Positions 8,199 to 16,350 of a stretch of 64,000 nt of DNA are shown here, piece by piece. Position numbers and translations under genes: made by a program. The DNA is from Roseomonas indoligenes (lineage in GTDB: Bacteria > Pseudomonadota > Alphaproteobacteria > Acetobacterales > Acetobacteraceae), in assembly GCF_017813365.1 (NCBI RefSeq), contig NZ_JAGIZA010000014.1, positions 1 to 64,000 on the forward strand. The letters run 5' to 3'. The stretch's first letter is position 1, and every line of letters starts with the position of its first letter. The notes below the pieces were generated by a model, which was not told where the DNA came from, did no database searches, and was given only the letters and a program-made list of their open reading frames with translations.

Positions 8199-8480
8199 TT
8201 AGTCTGAACCCAAGAGCCCGCGCGGCACCGACCCCTTCCGCGCCAGTAGGCGCTCGCCGAAGTCATCGTCCTCAAGGACCACCTTCGCCAGGGCATAGGT
8301 CACCAGTTCCGCGGGATCAGTGATGCCAGTCGACCTCATAGCGGCATCAACGAGCGGCTGTGGAAACTCGCCACCGAGAACGCGGAACTTCGGCCCATTC
8401 AGAAGGCCGGCGTCGGAGGCCATTTGCGACAAATCCGCCTGCTCAGGCGCGGTGCCGGGGCACGATACCGGTTCAGTCAT
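8199..8480 (-). CDS. Small hypothetical protein, antitoxin-like tail
   Basis: 93 residues. The C-terminal half (TDPAELVTYALAKVVLEDD, then FGERLLARKGSVPRGL) resembles small VapB-like or orphan antitoxin proteins, in which an acidic helix is followed by a basic LLARKG segment. The N-terminus contains a loop with GEFPQPLVDAAM. No toxin gene is adjacent, and the locus sits between two IS91-type ends, so it may be a stranded remnant. Assignment is tentative. Confidence 0.45.
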   Translation of the reverse strand: MTEPVSCPGTAPEQADLSQMASDAGLLNGPKFRVLGGEFPQPLVDAAMRSTGITDPAELVTYALAKVVLEDDDFGERLLARKGSVPRGLLGSD

Positions 8481-8850
8481 GTTGCCCTCCGAGCGGCATC
8501 AGCTTGATTGGTGATCCTACGGGGTATGTAGTCAGACCATGAGGAGCAAGAGTCCATAAAAGATTGGACGCGGCGGCGGAACGCGTCCCGGCAAATCAAA
8601 GAAGAAGACCGGGATCTCGTCGGGTCCCAAACGGATCCGCACATAGGATGCCGTAGCTTGGCCGGAAGCGGAACGGCCGCTTCGGAAAGGGGATACGGAA
8701 AAGCGGCCGTCGGCGATGGCCGCCCTTGCCGACCACGTAAACCGCCGCCTAGACCACCTCCAGTAGCAGTTCGTCTGTTCGGCGAAGCCGGATCATCCCT
8801 GCAAACTCGCGCCGGCCCGGGCTTGGCTCTCTTCATCCTCGGAGGCTCAG
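8481..8850. other. 370-bp region without a recognisable gene
   Basis: Short frames only on both strands; none has a known motif. The last 20 bases carry the GGAGG ribosome binding site of the cupin gene. Confidence 0.4.
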
Positions 8851-9225
8851 ATGCTGTCCCCCACCACGCTCGCTGCCGCTTTTGACCGGGTCACCGAACA
8901 CTGGTCGCCGAAGGTAATCGGCCGGGTCAACGATCAGCTACTCAAGGTTGCGAAGCTGAAGGGCGAGCTTGTCTGGCACGCGCATGATGGCCAGGACGAG
9001 CTTTTCTACATCGTGAAGGGATCGTTACGTATCGAGTTTGGGGATGGTCCGGTCGATCTGGAAAAGGGCGACTTCCTCACTGTTCCAAGCGGCGTCCGCC
9101 ATAATCCGGTCGCTGATGAGGAATGTTGGGTGCTGCTAATTGAGCCGGCTTCCACCAAGCATACCGGCGACGAGGTGACGCCGCGTACCCGCAGCCTTGA
9201 GGAGCAGCTTAGTTCGACCGATTGA
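8851..9225 (+). CDS. Single-domain cupin protein
   Basis: 124 residues with a CGGAGG box 9 nt before the ATG. Cupin motif 1 reads VWHAHDGQDELFYIVKG (His, His, Glu metal ligands), followed by the conserved glycine of IEFGDGPVDLEKGDFL; motif 2 reads VPSGVRHNPVA with the last metal His. Compact cupins of this type may be isomerases, sugar-binding or regulatory proteins; nothing here fixes the substrate. It is flanked by mobile-element debris (copy A and B ends), so it may have been carried in. Confidence 0.85.
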   Translation: MLSPTTLAAAFDRVTEHWSPKVIGRVNDQLLKVAKLKGELVWHAHDGQDELFYIVKGSLRIEFGDGPVDLEKGDFLTVPSGVRHNPVADEECWVLLIEPASTKHTGDEVTPRTRSLEEQLSSTD

Positions 9226-9310
9226 CGTCTGCTTTTGCAGCTCACCTCGGAGAACATCTGCTGGTTACGACCGCTTCCAGGGAACGGTGAGGCTATGGCG
9301 ACGGCTGATT

Positions 9311-9417
9311 TGGGCGCAAAGCGGCCGTCCGCTTGGTTGAGCCCTCTTTTCCCTGGCGCAGCCACCAAGCCCCGGCCTGTGATCAGGAAGCGCGCCCTTA
9401 AGCGCGCCCGTCCGTCC
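9311..9417. repeat. IS91-type end sequence, copy B
   Basis: Shares the ordered blocks TGGGCGCAAA, CCCTCTTTTCCC, GGCGCAGCCAC, GTGATCAGGAAGCGCGCCCT and a GCGCGC inverted repeat with copy C (55518-55623); by eye the two agree at most positions. Directly downstream is the start of an IS91-associated tyrosine recombinase, which is why I call the repeat an IS91-family end. IS91 elements move by rolling-circle replication and can mobilise flanking DNA from one end. Confidence 0.65.
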
Positions 9418-9463
9418 AGGTCCGAGCCGACGCTGGAAGTTCCCCGATCCCGAAGGGCTCCCG

Positions 9464-9690
9464 ATGACCCATCTCCATCCCGCAGCATCCGGTAGGCTGC
9501 GCGAGCGCTTCGTCGCCGACATGACCGTGCGCGGACTTACTGAGAAGACCCGCAGGAACTATCTCCGCACCGTCTAGGGCTTTGCCGCCTTTCTGGAATG
9601 CTCGCCCGGTACGGCTACGGCCGAGGACATCCGCCAGTTCCAGATCCGGCAGTCCGAGTAGGGCCTGCAGGCACCGTTGGGCTCAGGCCA
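9464..9690 (+). pseudogene. Broken tyrosine recombinase associated with IS91-family elements
   Basis: From the ATG at 9464 the frame reads MTHLHPAASGRLRERF, then VADMTVRGLTEKTRRNYLRTV, the SAM-like N-terminal domain of site-specific recombinases that accompany IS91 transposases. In-frame TAG codons occur at 9575-9577 and 9659-9661, with recognisable sequence continuing between them (GFAAFLECSPGTATAEDIR). After about 9690 similarity is lost, and the catalytic domain (Arg/His/Tyr) is absent. It lies 46 bp after IS91-type end copy B. Clearly non-functional. Confidence 0.75.
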
Positions 9691-9837
9691 GAACTACGGC
9701 CTCGTTGTACTTCTCCGAACCGAGCCGGAACCCGTATCGCCGTACCGCGTCGATGACGCCCGCCATCCGCTCCGGTGCTGGAGGCGCACCGCCCGACACC
9801 GTTACCGACTCCCCGATCTTAGCGAAGAACCGTCCCA

Positions 9838-10482
9838 TTCCTGCGCGAGTAGGCCGGGCTGCTGGAGGTGCGTCGCGTGACGACGGACTGGGCCGTGCCG
9901 GAGGCGCTCGCCGGTCGCTGTCCCGCGGCGCGGGTCGAGCCAGATGCCATCCTAAACTTTGACGGGCCGCTCCGGACGGCCGCCGGGGTGACGGCGGGCC
10001 TCGACCTCGCCCTGGCGCTGATGGAAGAGAATTGGGGAGAGCTCGCGCGGCAGGCCGCGGCGCAGTTCGTCATGTTCTTCGGGCACGGCGGCGGGCAGAT
10101 GCAGTTGAGCCGGCACGGCCTCGGCGCGCCGGTCGGGCGTTCCGCCTTGCAGGAGGTCCAGCGCTGGGTCGCCGCACATCCCGCCGAGGACCACGGCGTC
10201 GAGCGCCTTCCAGCCCGGACCGGGATGAGCCCGCGGCACTTCGTGCGCCTGTTCCAGGTCGAGACGGGGCTGATGCTGGCCACCTATGTCGAGGGCGTGC
10301 GGATCGAGGCCACGCGGCGGCTTCTCGAGAGCAGAGGCATGGCCACGAAGCAGGTCGCGGGCGCCTGCGGATTCAGGGACGCCGGCACTCTTTGGCGTGC
10401 CTTCGCCAGGCGGGCCGGCACGACGCCGGTGGAGTACCGGCGTTGCCAGGGCGGGACCGGCTTATGCCCATGGGGCGGGTAG
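9838..10482 (+). pseudogene. 5'-truncated AraC/GlxA-type regulator
   Basis: The frame corresponds to the end of a DJ-1/PfpI domain (AGLLEVRRVTTDW, TAAGVTAGLDLALALMEE) followed by a complete AraC HTH domain (GMSPRHFVRLFQVETGLM, ACGFRDAGTLWRAFARRAGT). The intact regulator at 61622 shows what is missing: about the first 130 residues. A TAG at 9850-9852 interrupts the homologous segment, and the upstream DNA is IS91 debris, so an insertion or deletion event removed the 5' part. A GTG at 9868 could still express a 204-residue DNA-binding fragment. Confidence 0.75.
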
Positions 10483-10488
10483 GTGCCC

Positions 10489-10600
10489 TCAGCGACCGGC
10501 CGCTTCCTGGATGAGCCCGGCGACCGCCCGAGGATGGGAGATCAGGGCGACATGGCTGGACCGGAGCTTCACGGTCCGGGCGCTCATGGCGTCCCATTTT
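10489..10600 (-). pseudogene. C-terminal remnant of an alpha/beta hydrolase
   Basis: Minus-strand reading gives AMSARTVKLRSSHVALISHP, then RAVAGLIQEAAGR and a stop. This parallels the end of the intact secreted hydrolase at 41563-42333 (AARTVEVRASHLALISHP, QEIAGLILDAAAR), including the catalytic His in SHP. Nothing upstream continues the frame; the region runs into the TetR promoter. It is a truncated paralogue, convergent with the AraC fragment. Confidence 0.7.
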
Positions 10601-10658
10601 CCCCGCTGCGAGGCGGGTGGCCGCGACTGTAAACTTACCCGGGGACATGCCACGGCTT

Positions 10659-10674
10659 GATTGATCGATCAGTC
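10659..10674. promoter_or_regulatory. Putative TetR operator, autoregulatory
   Basis: GATTGATCGATCAGTC is a 16-bp dyad with one mismatch, 20 bp upstream of the TetR start. Its right half GATCAGTC recurs in the perfect palindrome in front of the downstream catabolic operon (11594-11607), which suggests the same protein binds both. Confidence 0.55.
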
Positions 10675-10694
10675 GCCATGTGATCTAAGGAGCA

Positions 10695-11474
10695 ATGACG
10701 AGCCGAGGCTTTTCGCTCGGCAGCCTGGCCGTTCTTGCCAGGTCCGTCCCTGGGCCGGCCGAGCTGCCGGGTCATGAGGAGGCAGCGATCAGCACACAGG
10801 ACGTAATTTTGAATGCAGCCGAGAAGATCTTCGGCGAGCACGGCTTCGACGGCGCCAGCATGCGCGAGATTGCCCATTGCGCCGGCGTCGCCCAGGCGCT
10901 GCTGCACTACCACTTCCGCAACAAAGAGGCGTTGTACGAGGCTGTCTTCGAGCGCAGGGCGACCACCATCCGCGGCGTGCGCCGACAGCGCCTCGATGAG
11001 CTCTTCTCGAGCGGTCGCGCCGTCGCGATCGAGGAGGTGCTCGAAACCCTCTTCATGTCGCTGGAGGACCTCCTGGGCGAGCAGCGCGGCAACCTGCGGT
11101 ACTACGTGCAGATGCTGGCCGAGGTGACCGTCTCGCCCGATGAGCGCTCAAGCAGGATCATGAAGCAGTTCTACGATCCGTCCGCGGAGCATTTCATCGC
11201 TGCTTTCCGCCGAGTGCTTCCGGACCTTTCCATGGAAGGCGCGGTCTGGGCCTATCTCTTTGCGATCGGCGCACGGATGCAGGCGCACTCACCGAGCGAC
11301 CGGGCGGGGCGCCTCGGCGCCGGTTCCGATCCTGGGACACCTTACCGCCTCCTAGTGCCGTTCGTGGCAGCCGGGATCCGAACCACCTGCGCGCTTTCCG
11401 CGCTGCCTAATGGCCAGACGAGGGCCGCCCCGCCCCGCCCCGCCCGCCGCCGCCAAGTCCGCTCACCCGGGTAG
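10695..11474 (+). CDS. TetR-family transcriptional regulator
   Basis: 259 residues from ATG 10695, which has AAGGAG 3-8 nt upstream. The HTH begins unusually late (about residue 36): VILNAAEKIFGEHGFDGASM, REIAHCAGVAQALLHYHFRN, KEALYEAVFERR. The 30-residue N-terminal extension and the proline/arginine-rich C-terminus are odd, and the gene may really start later, for example at an internal GTG. The ligand domain is helical, resembling AcrR/CerR-like regulators. It lies upstream of, and on the same strand as, the cyclase/retro-Claisenase/molybdenum hydroxylase operon; similar dyads precede both. Confidence 0.85.
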   Translation: MTSRGFSLGSLAVLARSVPGPAELPGHEEAAISTQDVILNAAEKIFGEHGFDGASMREIAHCAGVAQALLHYHFRNKEALYEAVFERRATTIRGVRRQRLDELFSSGRAVAIEEVLETLFMSLEDLLGEQRGNLRYYVQMLAEVTVSPDERSSRIMKQFYDPSAEHFIAAFRRVLPDLSMEGAVWAYLFAIGARMQAHSPSDRAGRLGAGSDPGTPYRLLVPFVAAGIRTTCALSALPNGQTRAAPPRPARRRQVRSPG

Positions 11475-11593
11475 TTCCGGGCGCCTCGGTCCTAACAAAC
11501 CGTCCTTGGCGGCCATGCGGGCAATAGCCGCCGGGCCGCGCCGGAAATGAAATAGTCCAGCTCCCGGGCCTAACCCTCACACGAAATTCGAGT

Positions 11594-11607
11594 TGACTGA
11601 TCAGTCA
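11594..11607. promoter_or_regulatory. Perfect 14-bp palindrome, probable TetR operator of the catabolic operon
   Basis: TGACTGATCAGTCA is fully symmetric and is followed by a further GTCA repeat. It is about 42 bp upstream of the cyclase-family gene and shares GATCAGTC with the dyad before the TetR gene. Confidence 0.65.
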
Positions 11608-11648
11608 GTCAGCAAGTAGGTGTTGGCGAAGACACGGCGGGAGGGAAC

Positions 11649-12431
11649 ATGCGGCGCTTCATCGATATCTCCATGTCGATCGAGAACGGGGTCCCGTCCG
11701 ATCCGCCGGGCTACGAGTTCAAGGTCGACTATGTCAGCCACGCCGACACGGTTCCGATGCTGCAGGGCCGCTACCCAGGCCTACAGGCGGAGGAGCTGAT
11801 CGGCGGCGAGGCTTTCGCGCTGGAGAGCGTGCACCTTTCGACCCATAACGGCACCCATGTGGACGCGCCCTGGCACTACGCCTCCACCATGTCCGACGGC
11901 AGGCCCAGCCGGACCATCGACGAGATGCCGCTGGACTGGTTCATGCGCCCGGCCGTCAGGCTGGATTTCCGCGGGTTCGAGGACGGCTACATCGTCACTC
12001 CCAGCGACATCGACCGCGAGCTGGACCAGATCGGCTATACGTTGCGCCCCTACGACATCGTCGTCGTGAACACCTCAGCAGGGGCGCGCTTCGGCACGCC
12101 TGCATACCCGCAGAGCGGCTGCGGCATCGGTCGTGAAGCGACGCTTCACCTCACCGGAAAAGGGGTGCGTGTCGTCGGCACCGATGCCTGGAGCTGGGAT
12201 GCGCCCTTCCGCTACGTGGCCGAGCGGTACGCGCGGGACCGCGACGCCTCCATCATCTGGGAGGGCCACAAGGCCGGGCGGGAGGCGGAGTACTGCCAGA
12301 TCGAGAAGCTGCGGCACCTCGACCAGCTTCCGCCCCACGGGTTCCAGATCGCCTGCTTCCCCGTGAAGATCCACGCTGCCTCGGCTGGCTGGACCCGGGC
12401 CGTGGCCATCCTCGATGACGACAACGGTTGA
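11649..12431 (+). CDS. Cyclase-family metal hydrolase (kynurenine formamidase-like fold)
   Basis: 260 residues. The PF04199-type metal motif THNGTHVDAPWH is at 65-76 (His66, His70, Asp72, His76), preceded by IDISMSIENGVPSDP, the usual N-terminal strand. Members hydrolyse amides, lactones or cyclic diketones; this one is unlikely to be a true kynurenine formamidase because its neighbours are a retro-Claisenase and a molybdenum hydroxylase. First gene of a long operon, 41 bp after a perfect TetR-like palindrome; the next gene begins within 11 bp. Confidence 0.85.
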   Translation: MRRFIDISMSIENGVPSDPPGYEFKVDYVSHADTVPMLQGRYPGLQAEELIGGEAFALESVHLSTHNGTHVDAPWHYASTMSDGRPSRTIDEMPLDWFMRPAVRLDFRGFEDGYIVTPSDIDRELDQIGYTLRPYDIVVVNTSAGARFGTPAYPQSGCGIGREATLHLTGKGVRVVGTDAWSWDAPFRYVAERYARDRDASIIWEGHKAGREAEYCQIEKLRHLDQLPPHGFQIACFPVKIHAASAGWTRAVAILDDDNG

Positions 12432-12442
12432 GGGCGCAAGCC

Positions 12443-13225
12443 ATGAGCATGACCCATATCGAGCGCGCGGCGACTACCTACGACAGCTACCGCGACCGCT
12501 TCCGCACGATCGCGATGACCCGCGAGGACGGCATCCTGGAGATGCGCTTCCACACGGATGGCGGCCCCCTGCAATGGAGCCTCCTCGCCCATAACGAGTT
12601 CGAAAGCGCCTTCCTGGAGGTAGGACGCGACCGCGGCAACGAGGTGGTCATCATGACCGGCACGGGCGACGAGTTCTGCGGCCCTGCCATCAAGCCGGGC
12701 AGCCATCCCAACCGAAACACGATGACGCCGGAGACCTACGACCCGATCTTCTGGGAGAGCAAGCAGCTTCTGCCGCACCTGCTCTCGATCGAGGTGCCGG
12801 TCATCGCGGCGATCAACGGGCCGGCCGTGCGCCACGCCGAGATCCCGCTCCTCTCGGACGTGGTGCTGGCCGCGGACGACACCTACTTTCAGGATACGGC
12901 GCATTTCCCGGGCGGCATGGTCCCCGGCGACGGGATGCACATCGTCATGCCGCTGCTGATGGGCGCCAACCGCGGCCGCTACTTCCTCCTGACCGGCCAG
13001 AAGATCGACGCACCGGAAGCCCAGCGCATCGGCCTCGTTAACGAGGTGATGCCGCGCGCGGCGCTGCTGGACCGCGCGCGCGAGCTGGCGCGCGAGTTCC
13101 TCAAGCAGCCGCGGATCGTCCGCCGCTACACCCGCACAGTGATGACGGAGGACCTGAAGGGCCGAATGCACGGCCTTCTGGCCTACGGCCTTGCCCTTGA
13201 GGGCATGGCGCGGATGAAGTCGTAG
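12443..13225 (+). CDS. 6-oxocamphor hydrolase-like crotonase (retro-Claisenase)
   Basis: 260 residues from ATG 12443; a TTG at 12428 is less likely. From memory the sequence parallels Rhodococcus 6-oxocamphor hydrolase: LLSIEVPVIAAINGP, EIPLLSDVVLAA, HFPGGMVPGDGMH and NRGRYFLLTGQ. Its active-site residues all have equivalents here: Trp45 (Trp40), His131 (His122), His154 (His145), Asp163 (Asp154) and Glu253 (Glu244). That enzyme cleaves a C-C bond in a cyclic beta-diketone without CoA. Typical CoA-thioester crotonase glutamates are absent. Neighbours (cyclase family, molybdenum hydroxylase, TctC) fit alicyclic ketone catabolism. Confidence 0.85.
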   Translation: MSMTHIERAATTYDSYRDRFRTIAMTREDGILEMRFHTDGGPLQWSLLAHNEFESAFLEVGRDRGNEVVIMTGTGDEFCGPAIKPGSHPNRNTMTPETYDPIFWESKQLLPHLLSIEVPVIAAINGPAVRHAEIPLLSDVVLAADDTYFQDTAHFPGGMVPGDGMHIVMPLLMGANRGRYFLLTGQKIDAPEAQRIGLVNEVMPRAALLDRARELAREFLKQPRIVRRYTRTVMTEDLKGRMHGLLAYGLALEGMARMKS

Positions 13226-13235
13226 AGGCGGTGCC

Positions 13236-14225
13236 GTGATCCTCACCCGCCGCATGGCTCTCGCGGGCGCCGCCGGCCTGGCAGGTAGCCTTGTGCCCCG
13301 CGCCGGGGCGGCGGAGGAGATGGCGGGGTTCCCCTCCCGCACCGCCTTCATCGTCGTGCCTTTTCCGCCCGGCGGCGGGACCGACGTGTTCGGACGCCTC
13401 CTTGCCATGCACTTCGGCGCGGCGTGGCGGCAGAACGTGGTGGTCGAGAACCGCAGCGGCGCCGGCGGCCGTATCGGCACGCAGGCAGTCCAGCGCGCGC
13501 CGGCGGATGGTCACACCCTCCTCATCGGGACGACCGGGACGCTGCTGGCCATGGCCGGTCCTGGCGGTGACCCTCCCTTCGTGTCCCGGGACGAGCTCAC
13601 GCCGATCACGCTCATCACAGCGCCGGGCTACGTCGTCACGGTCGCACCTTCCCTCGGGGTGCGCACGGTGGCGGAGCTGATCTCCGAAGGGCGGCGCCGT
13701 CCCGGCGGCCTTGCTTTCGGCAGTTCCGGCGCGGGGGCGGTAAGCCATCTCGCGGGCGAGCTCTTCGCCGCCATGGCCGGCATCCAGACGCTGCACGTGC
13801 CTTATCGCGGCACCGGCCCGGCGGTGGCGGACCTGCAGGGTGGGCGGATCCAGGTGATGTTCGCACCGCCGCAGACGGTGGCGGGCCCGGTGGCCGCAGG
13901 GCAGCTCCGCAACATCGCCATCACGTCGGAGCGGCGTTCCGCGCTGACTCCGGACCTGCCAACGGTGGCCGAGTCCGGCCTGCCGGGCTACGCCGCCGTG
14001 GGATGGTTCGGGCTTTTCGGCCCGCGCGGCATGCCTGGCGCCGTCGCCTCCCGCATCCACAGGGACGCGGCCCGCGCGCTGGAGCGGCCGGAGAACCGGG
14101 AGCGCCTGGCGGCACTCGGTGCGGAGCCCGAGCCAATGGAACCGGACGCCTTCGCCAGCCACGTGGACGGCGATGTCGCGCGCTGGCAGCGCCTTGTCCG
14201 GGAGCGCCGGATCCAACTCGAGTGA
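13236..14225 (+). CDS. Bug/TctC-family solute-binding protein
   Basis: 329 residues from GTG 13236. A twin-arginine-like leader (LTRRMALAGAAGLAGSLV) is followed by AFIVVPFPPGGGTDVFGR, VVENRSGAGGRIGT and ADGHTLLIG, then the second domain with LHVPYRGTGPAV. It is 10 bp after the retro-Claisenase and first of three TctC genes in this operon. It is more divergent from the next two than they are from each other. Expected to deliver the pathway substrate or sense it; no cognate permease is present. Confidence 0.9.
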   Translation: MILTRRMALAGAAGLAGSLVPRAGAAEEMAGFPSRTAFIVVPFPPGGGTDVFGRLLAMHFGAAWRQNVVVENRSGAGGRIGTQAVQRAPADGHTLLIGTTGTLLAMAGPGGDPPFVSRDELTPITLITAPGYVVTVAPSLGVRTVAELISEGRRRPGGLAFGSSGAGAVSHLAGELFAAMAGIQTLHVPYRGTGPAVADLQGGRIQVMFAPPQTVAGPVAAGQLRNIAITSERRSALTPDLPTVAESGLPGYAAVGWFGLFGPRGMPGAVASRIHRDAARALERPENRERLAALGAEPEPMEPDAFASHVDGDVARWQRLVRERRIQLE

Positions 14226-14321
14226 ACCGCTGCCGGCCGTTCGTCGGCAGGCGCTGCAGCAACCTACCCGCGAATGGCCGGCACGCACCGGCCCGGGGCC
14301 ATGCAGGGAGGATTCAGGATC

Positions 14322-15311
14322 ATGTCCGCGATGATGTCCGCGCCAATGGCTCCGACCCGCCGAGCGCTCCTGGGCGCCGCAAGCCACGCTCTCGCGGCGC
14401 CTGCACTGGCGCAGGGTGGCTGGCGACCCCGCCGGCCGGTCCGGATCATCGTCCCTTTCGCGCCGGGCGGCTCCACGGACATCGTGGCGCGGCAGCTCGC
14501 AGGGCGCGTGGGCAATGCACTCGGCCAGCCCCTCGTCGTGGAGAACAGGCCGGGCGGCAACGGCATCATCGGCACCCAGGCGTTGCTCGCAGCTCCCCCG
14601 GATGGCCATGCCCTCATCATGGGCACAGCCGATACCCACACCATCCCGGCCATCGCCAACCCGCGCCTGCCCTATGACCTCGCCGCCTTCGTCCCGGTGA
14701 CCGCTGTTGCCGGCACGGTCGCCGCGCTGGTGACCCGGATGGGGCTCGGCGCGACGGATGTCGCCACGCTGGCCGCCCTGGCCCGCCGGGCATCCCCGAC
14801 GCTCACCTACGCCTCCTACGGCATCGGCAGCGTCTCCCATGTTGCGGGCGAGATGTTCGGGGCGGCGATCGGGGCGGAGATGACCCATGTCCCCTATCAG
14901 GGCTCGGGTCCCGCGGTGATCGCGCTGACGGCGGATCAGGTGGACCTGGCGCTGCTGCCGATGGCGGCGGTGCATCCGCAGCGCGAGCGGCTGCGGGTCC
15001 TCGCCGTCGCCTCGGCGGAGCGCTTCGGCATGGCGCCCGAGCTGCCGACCCTCACGGAGTCCGGGGTGCCCGTGGTGGCGGTGGGCTGGATCGGCCTCCT
15101 TGCCGCGCCGCGCACGCCGCGCGAGGTGGCCGACAGCCTGCACGCGGCGATGCACGAGGCCCTGAGCGCGGAGGATGTGGCGCATCGGCTCCGCACCTCC
15201 GGCTTCAGTCCCATGGACTACGGTCCCGACCGGTTTGCCGGGTTCCTGCACGCGGAGACGGAGCGCCTGGCGCCGGCCGTGCGGGCCGCCGGCATCACGG
15301 CCGACGGCTGA
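14322..15311 (+). CDS. Bug/TctC-family solute-binding protein, tandem copy 1
   Basis: 329 residues from ATG 14322; an upstream ATG at 14274 would add 16 residues before the leader. Leader PTRRALLGAASHALAAPALA, then RPVRIIVPFAPGGSTDIVAR, VVENRPGGNGIIGTQ, PDGHALIMGTADTHTIPAIA, and MTHVPYQGSGPAV. The downstream neighbour is a close paralogue, sharing long identical blocks (NPRLPYD, LTYASYGI, THVPYQGSGPA), so this is a tandem duplication. It lies in the middle of the catabolic operon. Confidence 0.9.
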   Translation: MSAMMSAPMAPTRRALLGAASHALAAPALAQGGWRPRRPVRIIVPFAPGGSTDIVARQLAGRVGNALGQPLVVENRPGGNGIIGTQALLAAPPDGHALIMGTADTHTIPAIANPRLPYDLAAFVPVTAVAGTVAALVTRMGLGATDVATLAALARRASPTLTYASYGIGSVSHVAGEMFGAAIGAEMTHVPYQGSGPAVIALTADQVDLALLPMAAVHPQRERLRVLAVASAERFGMAPELPTLTESGVPVVAVGWIGLLAAPRTPREVADSLHAAMHEALSAEDVAHRLRTSGFSPMDYGPDRFAGFLHAETERLAPAVRAAGITADG

Positions 15312-15355
15312 CCCTTTTCGGGACAACACCAACAACAAGCCCATCGAGGAACGTC

Positions 15356-16345
15356 ATGACCGGTATGCCATACACCAGCCGCGGCCCGGTGCGCCGCGCC
15401 CTCCTCTGCGCCGCCGCGCTCGCCCTTGCGGCCCCCGCCCTGGCGCAGGGGTCCTGGCGGCCTCGACGGCCGATCCGGATCGTCGTCCCGTTCTCGCCCG
15501 GTGGCGCCACCGACATCCTGGCGCGGCAGATCGCCCAGAAGGTGGGGAACGGGCTCGGCCAGCCGTTCATCGTCGAGAACCGGCCCGGCGGCAACGGCGT
15601 GGTGGGCACGCAGGTGCTGCTGACCTCGCCGCCCGACGGCCACAACCTCATCATGGCCTCCGCAGATACCCACACCGTGCTGCCATTCGCCAACCCGCGC
15701 CTGCCCTATGACGTGTCGACCTTCGTCCCGGTGAACGGCGCCGCCTATACCGTGTTCGGCCTCGTCGCGCGGTCGGGCCTTCCGGCGGCGGATGTCGGCG
15801 AGGTCGTCGCCCTGGCGAAGCGGGCTTCGCCGCCGCTCACCTACGCCTCCTACGGGATCGCCTCCACCTCCCATGTGGCGGGAGAGATGTTCAAGATGCT
15901 GACCGGGGTGGACATGACGCATGTCCCCTACCAGGGCTCGGGTCCCGCCACGATGGCCGTCGCCGCCGGCGAGGTGGATGTCGGCCTGGTTCCGATCGCC
16001 ATCGCCCACCCGCAGCGCGACCGGCTGCGGCTGCTGGGCGTTGCGACCGGGGAGCGCTTCGCCATGGTGCCGGAGCTGCCAACGCTGGCCGAGCAGGGTG
16101 TGCGGCTCGTGGCGGATGCCTGGATCGGCCTGCTGGCCGCCCCGGGTACCCCGCGGGAGATCGCCGAAACCATCAATGCCGCCGTTTCCGAAGTGCTGGG
16201 CACACCCGAGATGCGGGCCTCGCTCCAGGCCGCGGGCTTCAGCGTCATGTCGCTCGGGCCGGACCGCTTCGCCGCCTTCCTGGCGGAGGAGTCCGGGCGA
16301 TGGGGTAGCGTCGTCCGCGCCGCGCACATCTCCATCGCGGGCTAG
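15356..16345 (+). CDS. Bug/TctC-family solute-binding protein, tandem copy 2
   Basis: 329 residues. Leader RRALLCAAALALAAPALAQ, then RPIRIVVPFSPGGATDILAR, VENRPGGNGVVGTQV, PDGHNLIMASADTHTV, THVPYQGSGPATM. It is a tandem paralogue of the gene at 14322, with the same length and the same signature blocks, and is followed after 5 bp by the molybdenum hydroxylase large subunit. The differing ligand-pocket neighbourhood (VNGAAYTVFGLVAR versus VTAVAGTVAALVTR) may reflect altered specificity. Confidence 0.9.
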   Translation: MTGMPYTSRGPVRRALLCAAALALAAPALAQGSWRPRRPIRIVVPFSPGGATDILARQIAQKVGNGLGQPFIVENRPGGNGVVGTQVLLTSPPDGHNLIMASADTHTVLPFANPRLPYDVSTFVPVNGAAYTVFGLVARSGLPAADVGEVVALAKRASPPLTYASYGIASTSHVAGEMFKMLTGVDMTHVPYQGSGPATMAVAAGEVDVGLVPIAIAHPQRDRLRLLGVATGERFAMVPELPTLAEQGVRLVADAWIGLLAAPGTPREIAETINAAVSEVLGTPEMRASLQAAGFSVMSLGPDRFAAFLAEESGRWGSVVRAAHISIAG

Positions 16346-16350
16346 CGCGG

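Noticed and set aside
11649-12431. Kynurenine formamidase (kynB) as the function of the cyclase-family protein
   Set aside because: The metal motif is shared by the whole family and no tryptophan-degradation genes are near; the retro-Claisenase and molybdenum hydroxylase neighbours point elsewhere.
12428-13225. Ordinary CoA-dependent enoyl-CoA hydratase
   Set aside because: The residues match the CoA-independent retro-Claisenase 6-oxocamphor hydrolase instead of the paired glutamates of hydratases.
13101-15344. Long minus-strand open frames opposite the TctC genes, with similar ones at 15218-16327 and 16342-18567
   Set aside because: They mirror the strong third-position GC of the plus-strand genes, have repetitive Arg/Gly/His composition and lack start signals.
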